This document shows positions 1 through 7,840 of a stretch of 38,067 bases of DNA, in pieces. Numbering within the stretch: the first letter of the stretch is position 1; each line of letters opens with the position of its first letter. This stretch comes from Lactobacillus sp. (GTDB taxonomy: Bacteria > Bacillota > Bacilli > Lactobacillales > Lactobacillaceae): NCBI GenBank assembly GCA_022484695.1, contig JAKVKU010000020.1, positions 1 to 38,067 on the forward strand. The letters are read 5' to 3'. The notes beneath the pieces were generated by a model. The model had not been told where the DNA came from. It was given only the letters and a program-made list of their open reading frames with translations, and did not search any database. A program made the position numbers and the translations under genes.

Positions 1-110
1 AAATCAGCCCAGGACATTTCTTGATTATGCCATTTTTTCGTTAACTTGTTGGGCGCCGTGGCCAGGTTCAGCAACGGGTTAGAGATTAATTTTTTAGTTA
101 CTTGTTCCAC
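1..110 (-). CDS. N-terminus of a phage replication protein, VapE-like (partial)
   Basis: The first 36 codons of a gene run off the left edge of the window. The start is a GTG at 110, chosen because an AGGAGG ribosome site lies at 117-122, six bases upstream. The visible peptide ends in a TKKWHNQEMSWAD motif. That K-x-W-x-N-x-E/x-SW pattern is what I expect at the start of virulence-associated-E (VapE) type phage primase/helicase proteins. VapE usually follows DUF2800, DUF2815 and PolA in this kind of replication module, which fits here. The catalytic part is outside the window, so the family call rests on a short motif and on gene order. It is the last gene of the early operon that can be seen. 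Confidence 0.5.
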   Translation of the reverse strand, partial: MEQVTKKLISNPLLNLATAPNKLTKKWHNQEMSWAD

Positions 111-145
111 AATGGGCCTCCTTTCTTAGAATTTTGGACTGCCAT

Positions 146-406
146 CTAATTCCCAGAATAGGTGATACTGCTATCCCAGCCCCAGTCATCGTCAGACTCT
201 ACAAGGTCAGAACAGCGGGCCAACAACCAGCCACACAGATCCACGTTACCGATTGCCTGGGCAAGATAAAAGGCCGTTTCATCAGATACATAATAGATTT
301 TGCCGTTGTCTAAAGTCAGGATAGCTCCTTTATTTATTAGCCTTACTTCAGCCCAGCGCTTGGGGTTGATATTCTTTTGTCGGCCGTTCAACAATTTAAT
401 CAGCAT
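146..406 (-). CDS. Small hypothetical phage protein, 86 aa
   Basis: I do not recognise this protein. It has no membrane segment. The N-terminal half is basic (K, R), the middle is hydrophobic with a conserved-looking DNGKIYYVSDETAFYLAQA stretch, and the C-terminus is acidic and tryptophan-rich. The start is ATG at 406, nine bases after a GGAGG. It overlaps the end of the upstream YopX-family gene by 11 bases, so the two are probably translated together. Its place in a run of small early genes suggests an accessory phage function. Confidence 0.65.
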   Translation of the reverse strand: MLIKLLNGRQKNINPKRWAEVRLINKGAILTLDNGKIYYVSDETAFYLAQAIGNVDLCGWLLARCSDLVESDDDWGWDSSITYSGN

Positions 407-884
407 TTTTGTTAACCTCCAGAAGTTCCGGATTTTCGTAAACGTTGCCCATAACCACGACGGCTAACCCTAAATCAGAATTGACAAGGCTTAAGACACC
501 GTCTTCTAAAAAGAATTCCCTAGATACGTATTTAGGATCTAATATAAATGCCGGTAGTCCGTTTTCACCTCGCCAAACCACCGGGGCAGTGAACTCTTCA
601 CGGTTTTTACCAATAACAGTCAGGATATCCCCCTCAAAAATATCGTTATCAAGGCTATCTTTTAAACCTGTGAACTCGCTAACGCTTTCTGGATTGACCT
701 GTTCGTAATGTATTCCCCGAGGCAACTGCCAATCACTAAAGCTATCCTTGATGATCAGATGTTCATACTCATTTTCATCTACTTTTTGAGATGGACTTGG
801 CGTAAATGGTAGATGTTTGTAGTAAGCCCCATAAATCCAACGGCTTGTAAGTAAGCTGTAGCCTCTAAACTTAACTTCTCTCAT
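396..884 (-). CDS. YopX-family phage protein
   Basis: A 162-residue protein starting MREVKFRGYSLLTSRWIYG, with the typical YopX-family sequence further on: VNPESVSEFTGLKDSLDNDIF followed by EGDIL. YopX proteins are small beta-rich proteins common in Firmicutes prophages, including SP-beta, and their function is unknown. The ATG at 884 has a GGAGG nine bases upstream and overlaps the preceding zinc-knuckle gene by 14 bases. The length is normal for the family. Assignment to the family is confident; role is not known. Confidence 0.88.
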   Translation of the reverse strand: MREVKFRGYSLLTSRWIYGAYYKHLPFTPSPSQKVDENEYEHLIIKDSFSDWQLPRGIHYEQVNPESVSEFTGLKDSLDNDIFEGDILTVIGKNREEFTAPVVWRGENGLPAFILDPKYVSREFFLEDGVLSLVNSDLGLAVVVMGNVYENPELLEVNKNAD

Positions 885-1092
885 CGTCTTTAACCTCCAA
901 TTTTCTGCCGCACATCGGGCAAAATCTAAATTTCTGCGTCATGTCATAGACATTAGTATTCGTTTCCACATACGGGGTATTCTCTTCACCGATGATTAAA
1001 TATGCCTCATCATCTTCAGTATGCAGAAATTCACGATTTTGCATAGGTAAGGCACAATATTCGCAACCCTGCTGAGCTTTGACTTTAGTCAT
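871..1092 (-). CDS. Zinc-knuckle phage protein, copy 1 of a tandem trio
   Basis: A 73-residue protein beginning MTKVKAQQGCEYC and ending FCPMCGRKL plus an acidic tail. Two CxxC pairs about 50 residues apart suggest one structural zinc site. The start at 1092 is preferred over a longer in-frame ORF reaching 1188. The extra N-terminus would lie wholly inside the upstream gene, while 1092 gives a short overlap with its stop codon. It is a paralogue of the next two genes. Function is unknown; small zinc-ribbon proteins like this are common in Lactobacillus phages. Confidence 0.7.
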   Translation of the reverse strand: MTKVKAQQGCEYCALPMQNREFLHTEDDEAYLIIGEENTPYVETNTNVYDMTQKFRFCPMCGRKLEVKDDERS

Positions 1093-1363
1093 CCTCATCC
1101 ACCAGTTTTCTACCGCAGGCAAAGCAATAACGAGTATGCAGCAACGCTGGATTAAGTCCGGCCCCCCACGCCGATATTGTGTGGGCACCGGGCAGGTCTA
1201 AATCTATACCAACTAATTCCTCATCAATCTCACGTTTAGTGTGACACCACATGCATTGCCGCTGTTTCTTGGTTTCTTTTGATAGTTCTGCCAGACCGTC
1301 ACGGCGAAAAAATTCTTTTGTGTCAGGATCATACACATACTTATCACTAGGATTAGTTCTCAT
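1085..1363 (-). CDS. Zinc-knuckle phage protein, copy 2 of a tandem trio
   Basis: About 92 residues, with CMWCH near residue 37 and YCFACGRKLVDEDD at the C-terminus. It shares the CxxC / CxxCGRKL framework with both neighbours but has a longer N-terminal part (SDKYVYDPDTKEFFRRDG). Several starts are possible (TTG, ATG, ATG in succession); the ATG at 1363 has the best spacing from a GGTGG ribosome site. It overlaps the upstream copy by 11 bases. Function is unknown. Confidence 0.65.
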   Translation of the reverse strand: MRTNPSDKYVYDPDTKEFFRRDGLAELSKETKKQRQCMWCHTKREIDEELVGIDLDLPGAHTISAWGAGLNPALLHTRYCFACGRKLVDEDD

Positions 1364-1613
1364 CATCAACCACCAACTTCCGCCCGCATATTGGACAATA
1401 ACTTATTTGAAATCCGTTTTGATAACCCATCTTGCTGGTGGATACCCACATGTCTATCCTAAGCTGGCCATCTAAATCCTTTGTGATACTGGCCCCGATT
1501 GCCTTAACAGGTTCTTCCGGGCCGTACTTTTTCATAAACAAGCTTTTTTCAGTGAAAGCTGAGCCATGAAAGTGGCAGTATGTGCATTCTTGCTGAGCCT
1601 TGGTTTCAGCCAT
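1353..1613 (-). CDS. Zinc-knuckle phage protein, copy 3 of a tandem trio
   Basis: An 86-residue protein starting MAETKAQQECTYCH and ending YCPICGRKLVVDDEN. The N-terminal KAQQ-x-C-x-YC motif is nearly the same as in the copy ending at 871, so these two are close paralogues. The ATG at 1613 follows a GGAGG by six bases; a TTG two codons upstream is a poorer start. The protein is predicted to be soluble with one zinc site built from two CxxC pairs. Function is unknown. Confidence 0.7.
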   Translation of the reverse strand: MAETKAQQECTYCHFHGSAFTEKSLFMKKYGPEEPVKAIGASITKDLDGQLRIDMWVSTSKMGYQNGFQISYCPICGRKLVVDDEN

Positions 1614-1797
1614 GTTCAACCTCCTCTATCCCGCTGAGTTCACTGTCAAATTGATACCTTTTTTTGGGCATGATCCACGCAGCATCTGGAAACCAATCTA
1701 CAAATGACTCATTTTCCGAAAAAAGTTTCCAGTCCGTGACGGCTTCTTTCAGTAATTCAGCACCAGTCGCCTGAAAAACCCCATTATTATCAATCAT
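1606..1797 (-). CDS. Small hypothetical phage protein, 63 aa
   Basis: Not recognised. It is a short acidic protein (MIDNNGVFQATGAELLKEA at the start, with W-rich segments after it) and has no membrane segment or metal motif. The ATG at 1797 has a GGAGG six bases upstream inside the end of the preceding gene, and the two genes overlap by four bases. Tight packing with good ribosome sites on both sides supports it as a real gene. Confidence 0.6.
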   Translation of the reverse strand: MIDNNGVFQATGAELLKEAVTDWKLFSENESFVDWFPDAAWIMPKKRYQFDSELSGIEEVEHG

Positions 1798-2006
1798 GCT
1801 CGGCCTCCAGTTTTTGTCTGCTGCATTGCTTCAACAATTTTGTCTTTGTCGGCGGTATCAACAAGGAACCCCCGCTGGGGCGCAGTTACGCCAACCCCAA
1901 TCTCACCAGCCACCCACACTTCCCACGCTTTAAATCTCTTTGAATTACGTATCACTAGAATCTGATCAGTGTTGACATAAATCCCATTCTTTACTTCAAC
2001 TAACAT
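1794..2006 (-). CDS. Small hypothetical phage protein, 70 aa
   Basis: Starts MLVEVKNGIYVNTDQILVIRN and is mostly short alternating hydrophobic stretches, which suggests a small beta-rich fold. The ATG at 2006 is chosen because a GGAGG lies six bases upstream; the frame is open to 2021 but that longer start has no ribosome site. It overlaps the end of the DUF1642 gene by 11 bases. I see no catalytic motif and do not assign a function. Confidence 0.62.
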   Translation of the reverse strand: MLVEVKNGIYVNTDQILVIRNSKRFKAWEVWVAGEIGVGVTAPQRGFLVDTADKDKIVEAMQQTKTGGRA

Positions 2007-2463
2007 CTTTGTCCTCCTCAATCCGATACCCGTCTAACCAGGCTCTAGCAAATTCATTGCCATGTGTGCTAAACCAATTAGTTACCGTGCTATCGGATTG
2101 GTCAAAATAAGCGGCACCCTCCATGGCACCCCAAACATTGACGGGTTCATCTAAATCGGTTTCCCCATTTTTGGCAGCCTCGATATATTCAGCCACATGC
2201 TTAGGAATTGCCGGTAATTCTTCGTACGTCCGTTCAAAAATTTCTTTTTTAATAGGCCAGTGCTCGCCTTCAATGTCGGTAGTAATGTAATCGCCAATTT
2301 TGAAGCTAATTTTGTCTCTACGGGCTTTGATAAGGTACCAGCCAATTTTTGCCAAGTACCTATCTTTGCTTGGCTCTATCTTGTATTTCTTTAGCATTTC
2401 ACTTGACCCGTCAAACTGTTCAGCTTTTATGGGGGTTGTTTTTAGATATTCTTTATTAGCCAT
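1996..2463 (-). CDS. DUF1642-family phage protein
   Basis: A 155-residue protein in two parts. Residues 1-70 (MANKEYLKTTPIKAEQFDG onward) resemble a small N-terminal module often seen on phage early proteins. The C-terminal part has the DUF1642 hallmarks: IPKHVAEYIEAAK, then NEFARAWLDGYRIEEDKD at the very end. DUF1642 is a lactic acid bacteria phage family of unknown function. The start is ATG at 2463, six bases after GGAGG, preferred over a longer frame reaching 2484. Confidence 0.78.
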   Translation of the reverse strand: MANKEYLKTTPIKAEQFDGSSEMLKKYKIEPSKDRYLAKIGWYLIKARRDKISFKIGDYITTDIEGEHWPIKKEIFERTYEELPAIPKHVAEYIEAAKNGETDLDEPVNVWGAMEGAAYFDQSDSTVTNWFSTHGNEFARAWLDGYRIEEDKDVS

Positions 2464-2638
2464 CGTTATCCTCCTCATAGCCAAGTTCCTTTTTCAGTAG
2501 CATCGTTGTGTAATCCAGGTGTGAAGCCAGCACGTACGCAAAGGCTTCATATTCATCTTCAAGCAAGCCATCGTTGAAATATTTATCAAGTATCTCTTCG
2601 TTGACATTTATCTGGTCACTGATCCGGTCTCTAGCCAT
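2456..2638 (-). CDS. Small acidic hypothetical phage protein, 60 aa
   Basis: Starts MARDRISDQINVNEEILDKY and is strongly acidic and predicted helical, with no known motif. The ATG at 2638 lies in an ATGGCTAG overlap with the stop codon of the DUF3310 gene, so its translation is probably coupled to that gene. A longer frame to 2668 is open but would extend into DUF3310. Function is unknown. Confidence 0.6.
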   Translation of the reverse strand: MARDRISDQINVNEEILDKYFNDGLLEDEYEAFAYVLASHLDYTTMLLKKELGYEEDNDG

Positions 2639-2978
2639 TGACTTCACCCACAGATAAATCTCTGGCATACACTGTCATACTCTTGATTTCGGGATCAATA
2701 CCAGCGGCTCTTAACTTGTCGGCTTTGTCCTTGAACTTCGCTCTGATTTTAGCGGCCTTATCCGCTCTGGCCTGCTGACCTTCAAATTCTTTTAACCGTT
2801 CCAAGTAAGTTAGGGCTTTATCTAAGTCCTCCACACCGTTCTTGTCCTCATAACGAACCAAGTACTTAACGGCATTCCCTTTACAAAATCCCCGGTACTG
2901 GGCCGCTGGTAAAATCTCCGCTAGATGGTTTAGCAAGTCTTTACCGGTGCCATCTTGATAATAGCTAGGTTTAATCAT
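2631..2978 (-). CDS. DUF3310 phage protein
   Basis: A 115-residue protein. Its centre (YRGFCKGNAVKYLVRYEDKN followed by GVEDLDKALTYLERL) is the DUF3310 signature, found in many phage replication regions. The family is sometimes labelled nucleotide-kinase-like, but no activity can be claimed from this sequence. The C-terminal third is a charged helix rich in K, R and A. The ATG at 2978 follows a GGAGGG and overlaps the end of the upstream XRE gene by eight bases. Confidence 0.85.
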   Translation of the reverse strand: MIKPSYYQDGTGKDLLNHLAEILPAAQYRGFCKGNAVKYLVRYEDKNGVEDLDKALTYLERLKEFEGQQARADKAAKIRAKFKDKADKLRAAGIDPEIKSMTVYARDLSVGEVNG

Positions 2979-3474
2979 TGGCTTCCCTCCGCTTTGTAAT
3001 TAGTTGGTTTAACACACGTATCCGGTCATCTCGCTTTAACGCCATCGGTTGCAAGAAAGGCAGAATCAGATTGGCAATGACTTGGTTTTTCTCTTCCGTT
3101 CTTAGGTCATGGTTGATTTTCATGAATTCTGGATCAGCCACATCCCAGCGGTTGCGTTTGTGGGTCAATGCCTTAACAAAGTCATAATTGTTATCTTTTA
3201 AAGAATCAGCGATATGTCCCATATAAATAAGTTGATCTCGACTAAGGTAGAAAATTGATTTATTTAAAAGTATCAAAGGGTCTATATCTAACCCCTTGGC
3301 AAGGGTCTCAATGGTTTCTAGCTTAGGCACGGCATAGCCAAATTCATAATATGAAATGTAGGTTGGGGATATGCCCGTGGCCCGGGACAGGTCAGCTTGG
3401 CTCATCCCCTTTAGTTCTCGGCAAGCCTTTAGGTTCAACGCAAAAGCGTCTTCTAAACTCTTCACTTTTTTCAC
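2971..3474 (-). CDS. XRE-family regulator in the phage early operon
   Basis: A 167-residue protein with a classic N-terminal helix-turn-helix at about residues 15-70: LKGMSQADLSRATGISPTYI, then a YEFGYAVPKLETI recognition/stabilising region. The remaining hundred residues are helical, basic near the end, and not recognised. GTG at 3474 is only two bases from its AAGGAG; a second GTG three codons downstream has more normal spacing and may be the true start. It sits just after the polymerase in the leftward operon, so it may control late steps of the early programme. Confidence 0.8.
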   Translation of the reverse strand: MKKVKSLEDAFALNLKACRELKGMSQADLSRATGISPTYISYYEFGYAVPKLETIETLAKGLDIDPLILLNKSIFYLSRDQLIYMGHIADSLKDNNYDFVKALTHKRNRWDVADPEFMKINHDLRTEEKNQVIANLILPFLQPMALKRDDRIRVLNQLITKRREAND

Positions 3475-3520
3475 GGCTCCTTTTTCGTCTCACTTCGCTC
3501 GTCTCTGTAGTTTCAGCGTC

Positions 3521-5482
3521 TTAATCCTTCATATAGTAAGCGGTCTCAAACCCGGCGGCGTCTAGCGGCAGACCTTTAGCCCAGTCCACCTCTTCACACA
3601 TGATTTCAGCCATTTCTTCAACGGAACCCGTACCCTCTGGCATTTCAGTCACAGCTTCATCGTGAATGTGAAAAATGACTTTGTAGCCGTGCTGTTCTAG
3701 CCGGTACATGGCTTGAGCCAACAAGTCCCTGGCCGTAGCCTGGACGATATTCTCCACTAACTTACCGCCGTAGGTAACCAACTTTGTAAATCCTACCCGG
3801 TCGCCTTGGCCTTCGTAGACCATCTGACTGCTACCGTATTTACCTGTTTCGAGGTGGGCCCTGGCATAGGCTAATCTACGACCAGATGGCAGCTGAATGA
3901 ACAAAAACCCGCCTTTTTTGTACAATTTAAGCCCTTTTTGTAAATTAACGATACGGCCATGGTCAATTGCTTCCAGGGCGGCCCGCTGGACGTTGTACCA
4001 AAAACCAACGATATTCTTGTTGGCTTCCCGCCACTTCTCAACCAATTCTGGCAACTCGTCTTCAGGGATTCCCATTTTCAGGGCGCCCATGGCTTCAAGG
4101 GCCCCGGTGGAACCTTGATACCCCAAAGCAAGTGTGGCGACTTTGCCTTTTTGTCTTGTGGCCTTATCGATATCTTCAAGTGGAATGTCAAACATTTGGC
4201 TGGCCGTGGCCTCGTAAATCTTGCCATGAGTGGCAAAGGCCTCCAGGGTCCAAGTCTCTCCGGCGTACCAGGCGATCACTCGGGCTTCGATAGCTGAGAA
4301 GTCACAGATGACCAGGCGACTACCCTCCTTGGGTACTAACGCCGTTCTGATCAGTTGTTTCAGAACTTCTGGTACTGAGTCATAGACCCATTCAATGGCT
4401 TCGGCATCTTTGTTCTTGACCATTGCCCTGGCCTGGTCTAAGTTGCCGATGTAATTTCTGGGCAGATTTTGAACTTGAAGCAATCTACCAGCCCAGCGGC
4501 CCGTTCGATTCGCCCCGTAAAATTGCAGTAAGCCATGAAGCCGGCCATCGGTGCAGCGGGCGTTTTCCATCATGAGGTACTTTTTAGTACTGGCATTAGA
4601 CAACCTCAGCCGTAACTCTAAAGCGTGCTGGACTTTCTCGGGTAAGTCGCCCTTGTCTAAAGCGTCCTGCACCAGAACTTTCCCTAGCTTTTCAAAGGGG
4701 TAACCCATTTTCGCCAGCCACTTCTTAAATTGTTGTAGGCTGTTAGGATTATCCAGCCCGGTCAAAGCTTTAAGCTCGGCAATGTTGGCATCGTTTTGGG
4801 TCTCCATCAGGTCAATGGCCCCATCAGCCAGGTCTACGTCTATCTCCACACCACGGTCGTTGATACGCTGGTCCATGGCCCATAAGTCCCACTCGCTTTG
4901 TTTAACTGGGAAGCGGCTGAGCTTGTCGGCGATGGCCATTTCAACTTTCACATCTTGAATGTTGTAATCGATAAAGGTCTGCCAGTCTTCAGGGGCGTCA
5001 CTTGGGGAGTTACGCATCCGCATCCCATTCTTGTTGGTTGGTTTAGTGGGTTTAGAGAAGTAATTGATCAACCTCATACCTCTAGTATCTTTTTGCTGTT
5101 CGATTTTAAGGTAGGCCGCAGCCTGCTTTAAACTACCCGGTAGCCCTAATTCGTTGGCTTCAACCATCGTATCCCGCCACTGCTTAGCATCTAACCAGGC
5201 GTCAGGCGCCAGACGCTTAGCCCGTCTCAAGTAGTGCGTTAGGGACACCCTTTCAAATTGAGCGTTAAAAGCGACTTTGGTGACTAATGGGTCTGTTAAA
5301 GCCCTCAGTATCTCATCGGGCACCTTGTCCTTAGTCATATCCACACAGACCACCTCGCCATGATCCACGGAATACGCAAACAACAGGATTTCAAAGTTGA
5401 CCGAGTCCGCGTATTTATAGATACCTACCTTAGTTAGGTCTATATCGCTGTACGTCTCGATATCGATATTCAGCGTTTTCAT
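3521..5482 (-). CDS. Phage family A DNA polymerase with 3'-5' exonuclease
   Basis: 653 residues, the usual size for phage PolA-type replicases without a 5' nuclease. The N-terminus carries the exonuclease Exo I motif (NIDIETYSDIDL, D7 and E9). Polymerase motif A is LVICDFSAIEARV near residue 394, motif B is RQKGKVATLALGYQG near 442, and motif C is HIHDEAV near 607; all catalytic acids and the motif B Arg/Lys are present. It is expected to copy the phage genome. The ATG at 5482 comes one base after the stop of the clamp-like gene, so the two are translationally coupled. DUF2815 and DUF2800 lie just upstream in the same operon. Confidence 0.95.
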   Translation of the reverse strand: MKTLNIDIETYSDIDLTKVGIYKYADSVNFEILLFAYSVDHGEVVCVDMTKDKVPDEILRALTDPLVTKVAFNAQFERVSLTHYLRRAKRLAPDAWLDAKQWRDTMVEANELGLPGSLKQAAAYLKIEQQKDTRGMRLINYFSKPTKPTNKNGMRMRNSPSDAPEDWQTFIDYNIQDVKVEMAIADKLSRFPVKQSEWDLWAMDQRINDRGVEIDVDLADGAIDLMETQNDANIAELKALTGLDNPNSLQQFKKWLAKMGYPFEKLGKVLVQDALDKGDLPEKVQHALELRLRLSNASTKKYLMMENARCTDGRLHGLLQFYGANRTGRWAGRLLQVQNLPRNYIGNLDQARAMVKNKDAEAIEWVYDSVPEVLKQLIRTALVPKEGSRLVICDFSAIEARVIAWYAGETWTLEAFATHGKIYEATASQMFDIPLEDIDKATRQKGKVATLALGYQGSTGALEAMGALKMGIPEDELPELVEKWREANKNIVGFWYNVQRAALEAIDHGRIVNLQKGLKLYKKGGFLFIQLPSGRRLAYARAHLETGKYGSSQMVYEGQGDRVGFTKLVTYGGKLVENIVQATARDLLAQAMYRLEQHGYKVIFHIHDEAVTEMPEGTGSVEEMAEIMCEEVDWAKGLPLDAAGFETAYYMKD

Positions 5483-5483
5483 A

Positions 5484-6062
5484 TCAATACGTCCTGACTG
5501 GGGTAATGAGGTAGGTGGCGCCTCTTACCTTAAGCGCCAATGGCCGCAAAGCCCCGTTGTACCAAAAATCCAAGTCCTCATTAGGTGTCATGTAATCTTT
5601 AAAAAAGGCAAGGGCATTATATAGATAAGTTGCCTTAAAAGAAATTGATACTGTTTCGCCAATGTAATTGCGGAACTTGGGATAAATCAAACTAGCGCCA
5701 TTTGATAGTAAGAACTCACCACCAGATACAAGGGCCAATGCGACCCTGCTGTCACCTTTTAGGGGCTTTAGAAAAGTTAAAACATCATCGATATCAGCCT
5801 GATTAAGTACAAAGGCACTCTCATAGGTTTCTGGGATAAGCTTGCTGGTTTCAGGATAGGCGCCAGCGTCTTGGGTAAAAGATAGCAAGTTCAAATTGAA
5901 ATCAGTTTTAAGGTTGTGCGCATGGGATAATCTCAGTAATACGTGGGAATCTGTAGCAGTGATGCTACCGTCCTTGTCAAAATGCAGGCAGTTCAGCATG
6001 GGCCTATCAGCCCGCTTATTGATCACATTTTTAAATGCTCTCTCCAATTGATTTTTCTTCAC
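5484..6062 (-). CDS. DnaN-like sliding clamp protein, two-domain form
   Basis: 192 residues. Near the N-terminus RADRPMLNCLHFDKDGSITA followed by TDSHVLLRL matches the start of domain 2 of bacterial beta clamps (RPIL-x-G ... ATDSHRL). The C-terminus, ALKVRGATYLITPVRTY, matches the end of clamp domain 3 (YLI-x-P-x-R). The protein is about half the length of DnaN (about 370 residues), as if domain 1 is absent. GTG at 6062 follows GGGAGG by nine bases. Its stop is one base from the start codon of the DNA polymerase, so a processivity role for that polymerase is a reasonable inference. I base this on motif recognition only; a generic annotation would call it hypothetical. Confidence 0.6.
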   Translation of the reverse strand: MKKNQLERAFKNVINKRADRPMLNCLHFDKDGSITATDSHVLLRLSHAHNLKTDFNLNLLSFTQDAGAYPETSKLIPETYESAFVLNQADIDDVLTFLKPLKGDSRVALALVSGGEFLLSNGASLIYPKFRNYIGETVSISFKATYLYNALAFFKDYMTPNEDLDFWYNGALRPLALKVRGATYLITPVRTY

Positions 6063-6081
6063 TAGTCAAAACCTCCCAGTC

Positions 6082-6666
6082 TTAGTTTAAGAAATCATCA
6101 TCGTCAGTATCATCTTCCCAATCATCAAAATCGTCTTGGGCATCAGTGCGGGTACCGCCAAGGACTTCGCCGTCTTTGGTTTTTTGAACATTGTTGAGAC
6201 CGGCTGAGATGCCCTTGTTACCTTGGCTGTTATAAGCAAAGAAGTTTAAAGAAGCACGGCCGTACATCCCAGAATAGATTTCTTCGCCATCGGTGATTTC
6301 TTTCAAACTGCCATCGGCATCCCGTTGAGTGCCTAAGATAGTTGGTTTTGATTTGGAAGACACGTTCATGAACATATTCCCCGCATATTCGGGATGTTCA
6401 TCAGATTCCTCATCACCGTCACGTAAAGTAGTTTTGACCTTTTCGAATCTCAGGCCTTTCAGCTTTTCACCTTTACCCTCTTCATAAGCGGCGCGCTGGG
6501 CCTTCTTGATTTTTTCCAGGGTTTTGGTATCAGACTTAGGGATCAGGATAGCGGTTTGATATTTAGGTTCCTGGCCAGAACCTACTTGGGCATAAGGTTC
6601 CATCAAGTGAACGTATGAGAAGCGAACGACACCAGTAACAACTTGAGTTAATTTTTTTTCTGTCAT
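6082..6666 (-). CDS. DUF2815 phage ssDNA-binding protein
   Basis: 194 residues. The N-terminal KLTQVVTGVVRFSYVHLMEP, followed by a YQTAILIPKSDTKTLEKI segment, and the mid-protein MYGRASLNFFAYN are typical of DUF2815, an OB-fold single-stranded DNA-binding family related to phage Enc34 SSB. The last 18 residues are almost all D, E and W and end DDDDFLN, like the acidic partner-binding tail of bacterial SSB. It probably coats ssDNA during phage replication or recombination. Start is ATG at 6666 after AGGAG. It lies between the DUF2800 nuclease and the clamp-like gene. Confidence 0.88.
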   Translation of the reverse strand: MTEKKLTQVVTGVVRFSYVHLMEPYAQVGSGQEPKYQTAILIPKSDTKTLEKIKKAQRAAYEEGKGEKLKGLRFEKVKTTLRDGDEESDEHPEYAGNMFMNVSSKSKPTILGTQRDADGSLKEITDGEEIYSGMYGRASLNFFAYNSQGNKGISAGLNNVQKTKDGEVLGGTRTDAQDDFDDWEDDTDDDDFLN

Positions 6667-6679
6667 AATTTAATTTCTC

Positions 6680-7840
6680 CTATTCTTCATCAAAATCTTT
6701 AGTAGCTTGCGCCGCGGAATTAATCGCTGGGCGCTTGTCGTCTTCAGTAACTAGTGTTGGTTTACCCGTTGGCTTTGTGATCAAGTCAGCCAACAATTCA
6801 TTGAATTTCTTTTTACCAACATAGCTTTCTAGCTTGGTGAGGGATAGCAATTCTTGGGGCGTGAAAATATCCGTGAACCCTTCTTTGACCAAGATATCTT
6901 GAGCTTTATCCTTGTCAGTAATGAACCGGTTGCTCCGGCCTTCCACGATTTTGTACCCCGGGATATCGTGACCATTGCGAATCTGCTGGGTTGCGTAGTA
7001 TTCCACGGCTTCCAGCCACTTCTTGATTCTCGGTGCCTGGTCCAAAATGTCTTGAATCTCTTCAGGTTTTAAGGTGTTCGCCTCTTTAAACTTATATTGG
7101 CGAATTTTAAGGTTGTACTCAGCCAGGGACTTATCAAAACCCATGGCCTTATAAAACTGCCAGGTCTGAGGGTCATCCCAATCCCGTTCAGTACCACCGT
7201 CCCCGTTAAGGGCGTGGTCTGCCAACACTTTAACGTCTTCGCCCCAAGCTAACAGGTCCTTTTTAGATATCTCAAAGGTGTCCATATTACCGATACGGGG
7301 CTGAGAAATATTCATTCGAATGGTGTCAAAATCATAAATATCCCCAACTAAGGCGTAGGACCCCAAAGCATAAAGCATCATTTGTAGGTTATGGTCAGCC
7401 CTGACCTTTTGCCCTTTACCATATTTGAAATCCCAGATGTCTAATAACTCATCATCCACGATAAGCGTGTCCGCCGTGCCAAAACCCCCAGGAGCCCACT
7501 GGTCATAGCTGACCCGCTGTTCCGAGAATAAAACCGCATCGGGTCGGGCATTTAAGGCCTCTAGCACCAGGTCAACGTGCTGATCAGTATATTCATCCAT
7601 GGAAGCATTGAACCAATCCGAGTTTTCAATGAACTTTTTTCGTCTGAAATTATATTTACGCTTGGTGAGTTGCTCCGTGGCCTCTTTAAGCTTGAGTTCC
7701 ACCAGGGTATGGGCGGCAGTACCTTCAGCGGCGAACTTGCTTGAGAAGTCCGGGATACCCATCTCCATCCACAGCGTTGGCGGATGCTTAAGCCACTTAT
7801 GCGCCCCACTGGCTGATAGTGTTGCGTGAACCGATGGCAT
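6680..7840 (-). CDS. DUF2800 phage nuclease (Cas4/RecB-like PD-(D/E)XK)
   Basis: 386 residues. EGTAAHTLVE near residue 40 is the conserved His motif. The catalytic core is GGFGTADTLIVDDELLDIWD followed by FKYGKG, which supplies the D, D and K of a PD-(D/E)XK nuclease, and an N-x-Q-x5-YALG motif follows. DUF2800 proteins pair with DUF2815 in phage recombination/replication modules and are presumed 5'-3' exonucleases by analogy with RecB-type nucleases. ATG at 7840 follows GGAGG by seven bases and overlaps the stop of the preceding gene. Length is typical for the family. Confidence 0.88.
   Translation of the reverse strand: MPSVHATLSASGAHKWLKHPPTLWMEMGIPDFSSKFAAEGTAAHTLVELKLKEATEQLTKRKYNFRRKKFIENSDWFNASMDEYTDQHVDLVLEALNARPDAVLFSEQRVSYDQWAPGGFGTADTLIVDDELLDIWDFKYGKGQKVRADHNLQMMLYALGSYALVGDIYDFDTIRMNISQPRIGNMDTFEISKKDLLAWGEDVKVLADHALNGDGGTERDWDDPQTWQFYKAMGFDKSLAEYNLKIRQYKFKEANTLKPEEIQDILDQAPRIKKWLEAVEYYATQQIRNGHDIPGYKIVEGRSNRFITDKDKAQDILVKEGFTDIFTPQELLSLTKLESYVGKKKFNELLADLITKPTGKPTLVTEDDKRPAINSAAQATKDFDEE

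Noticed and set aside
3959-4297. Overlapping + strand ORFs of 108-112 codons inside the polymerase gene
   Set aside because: They lie opposite the conserved catalytic region of the family A polymerase, have no ribosome sites and read as low-plausibility protein.
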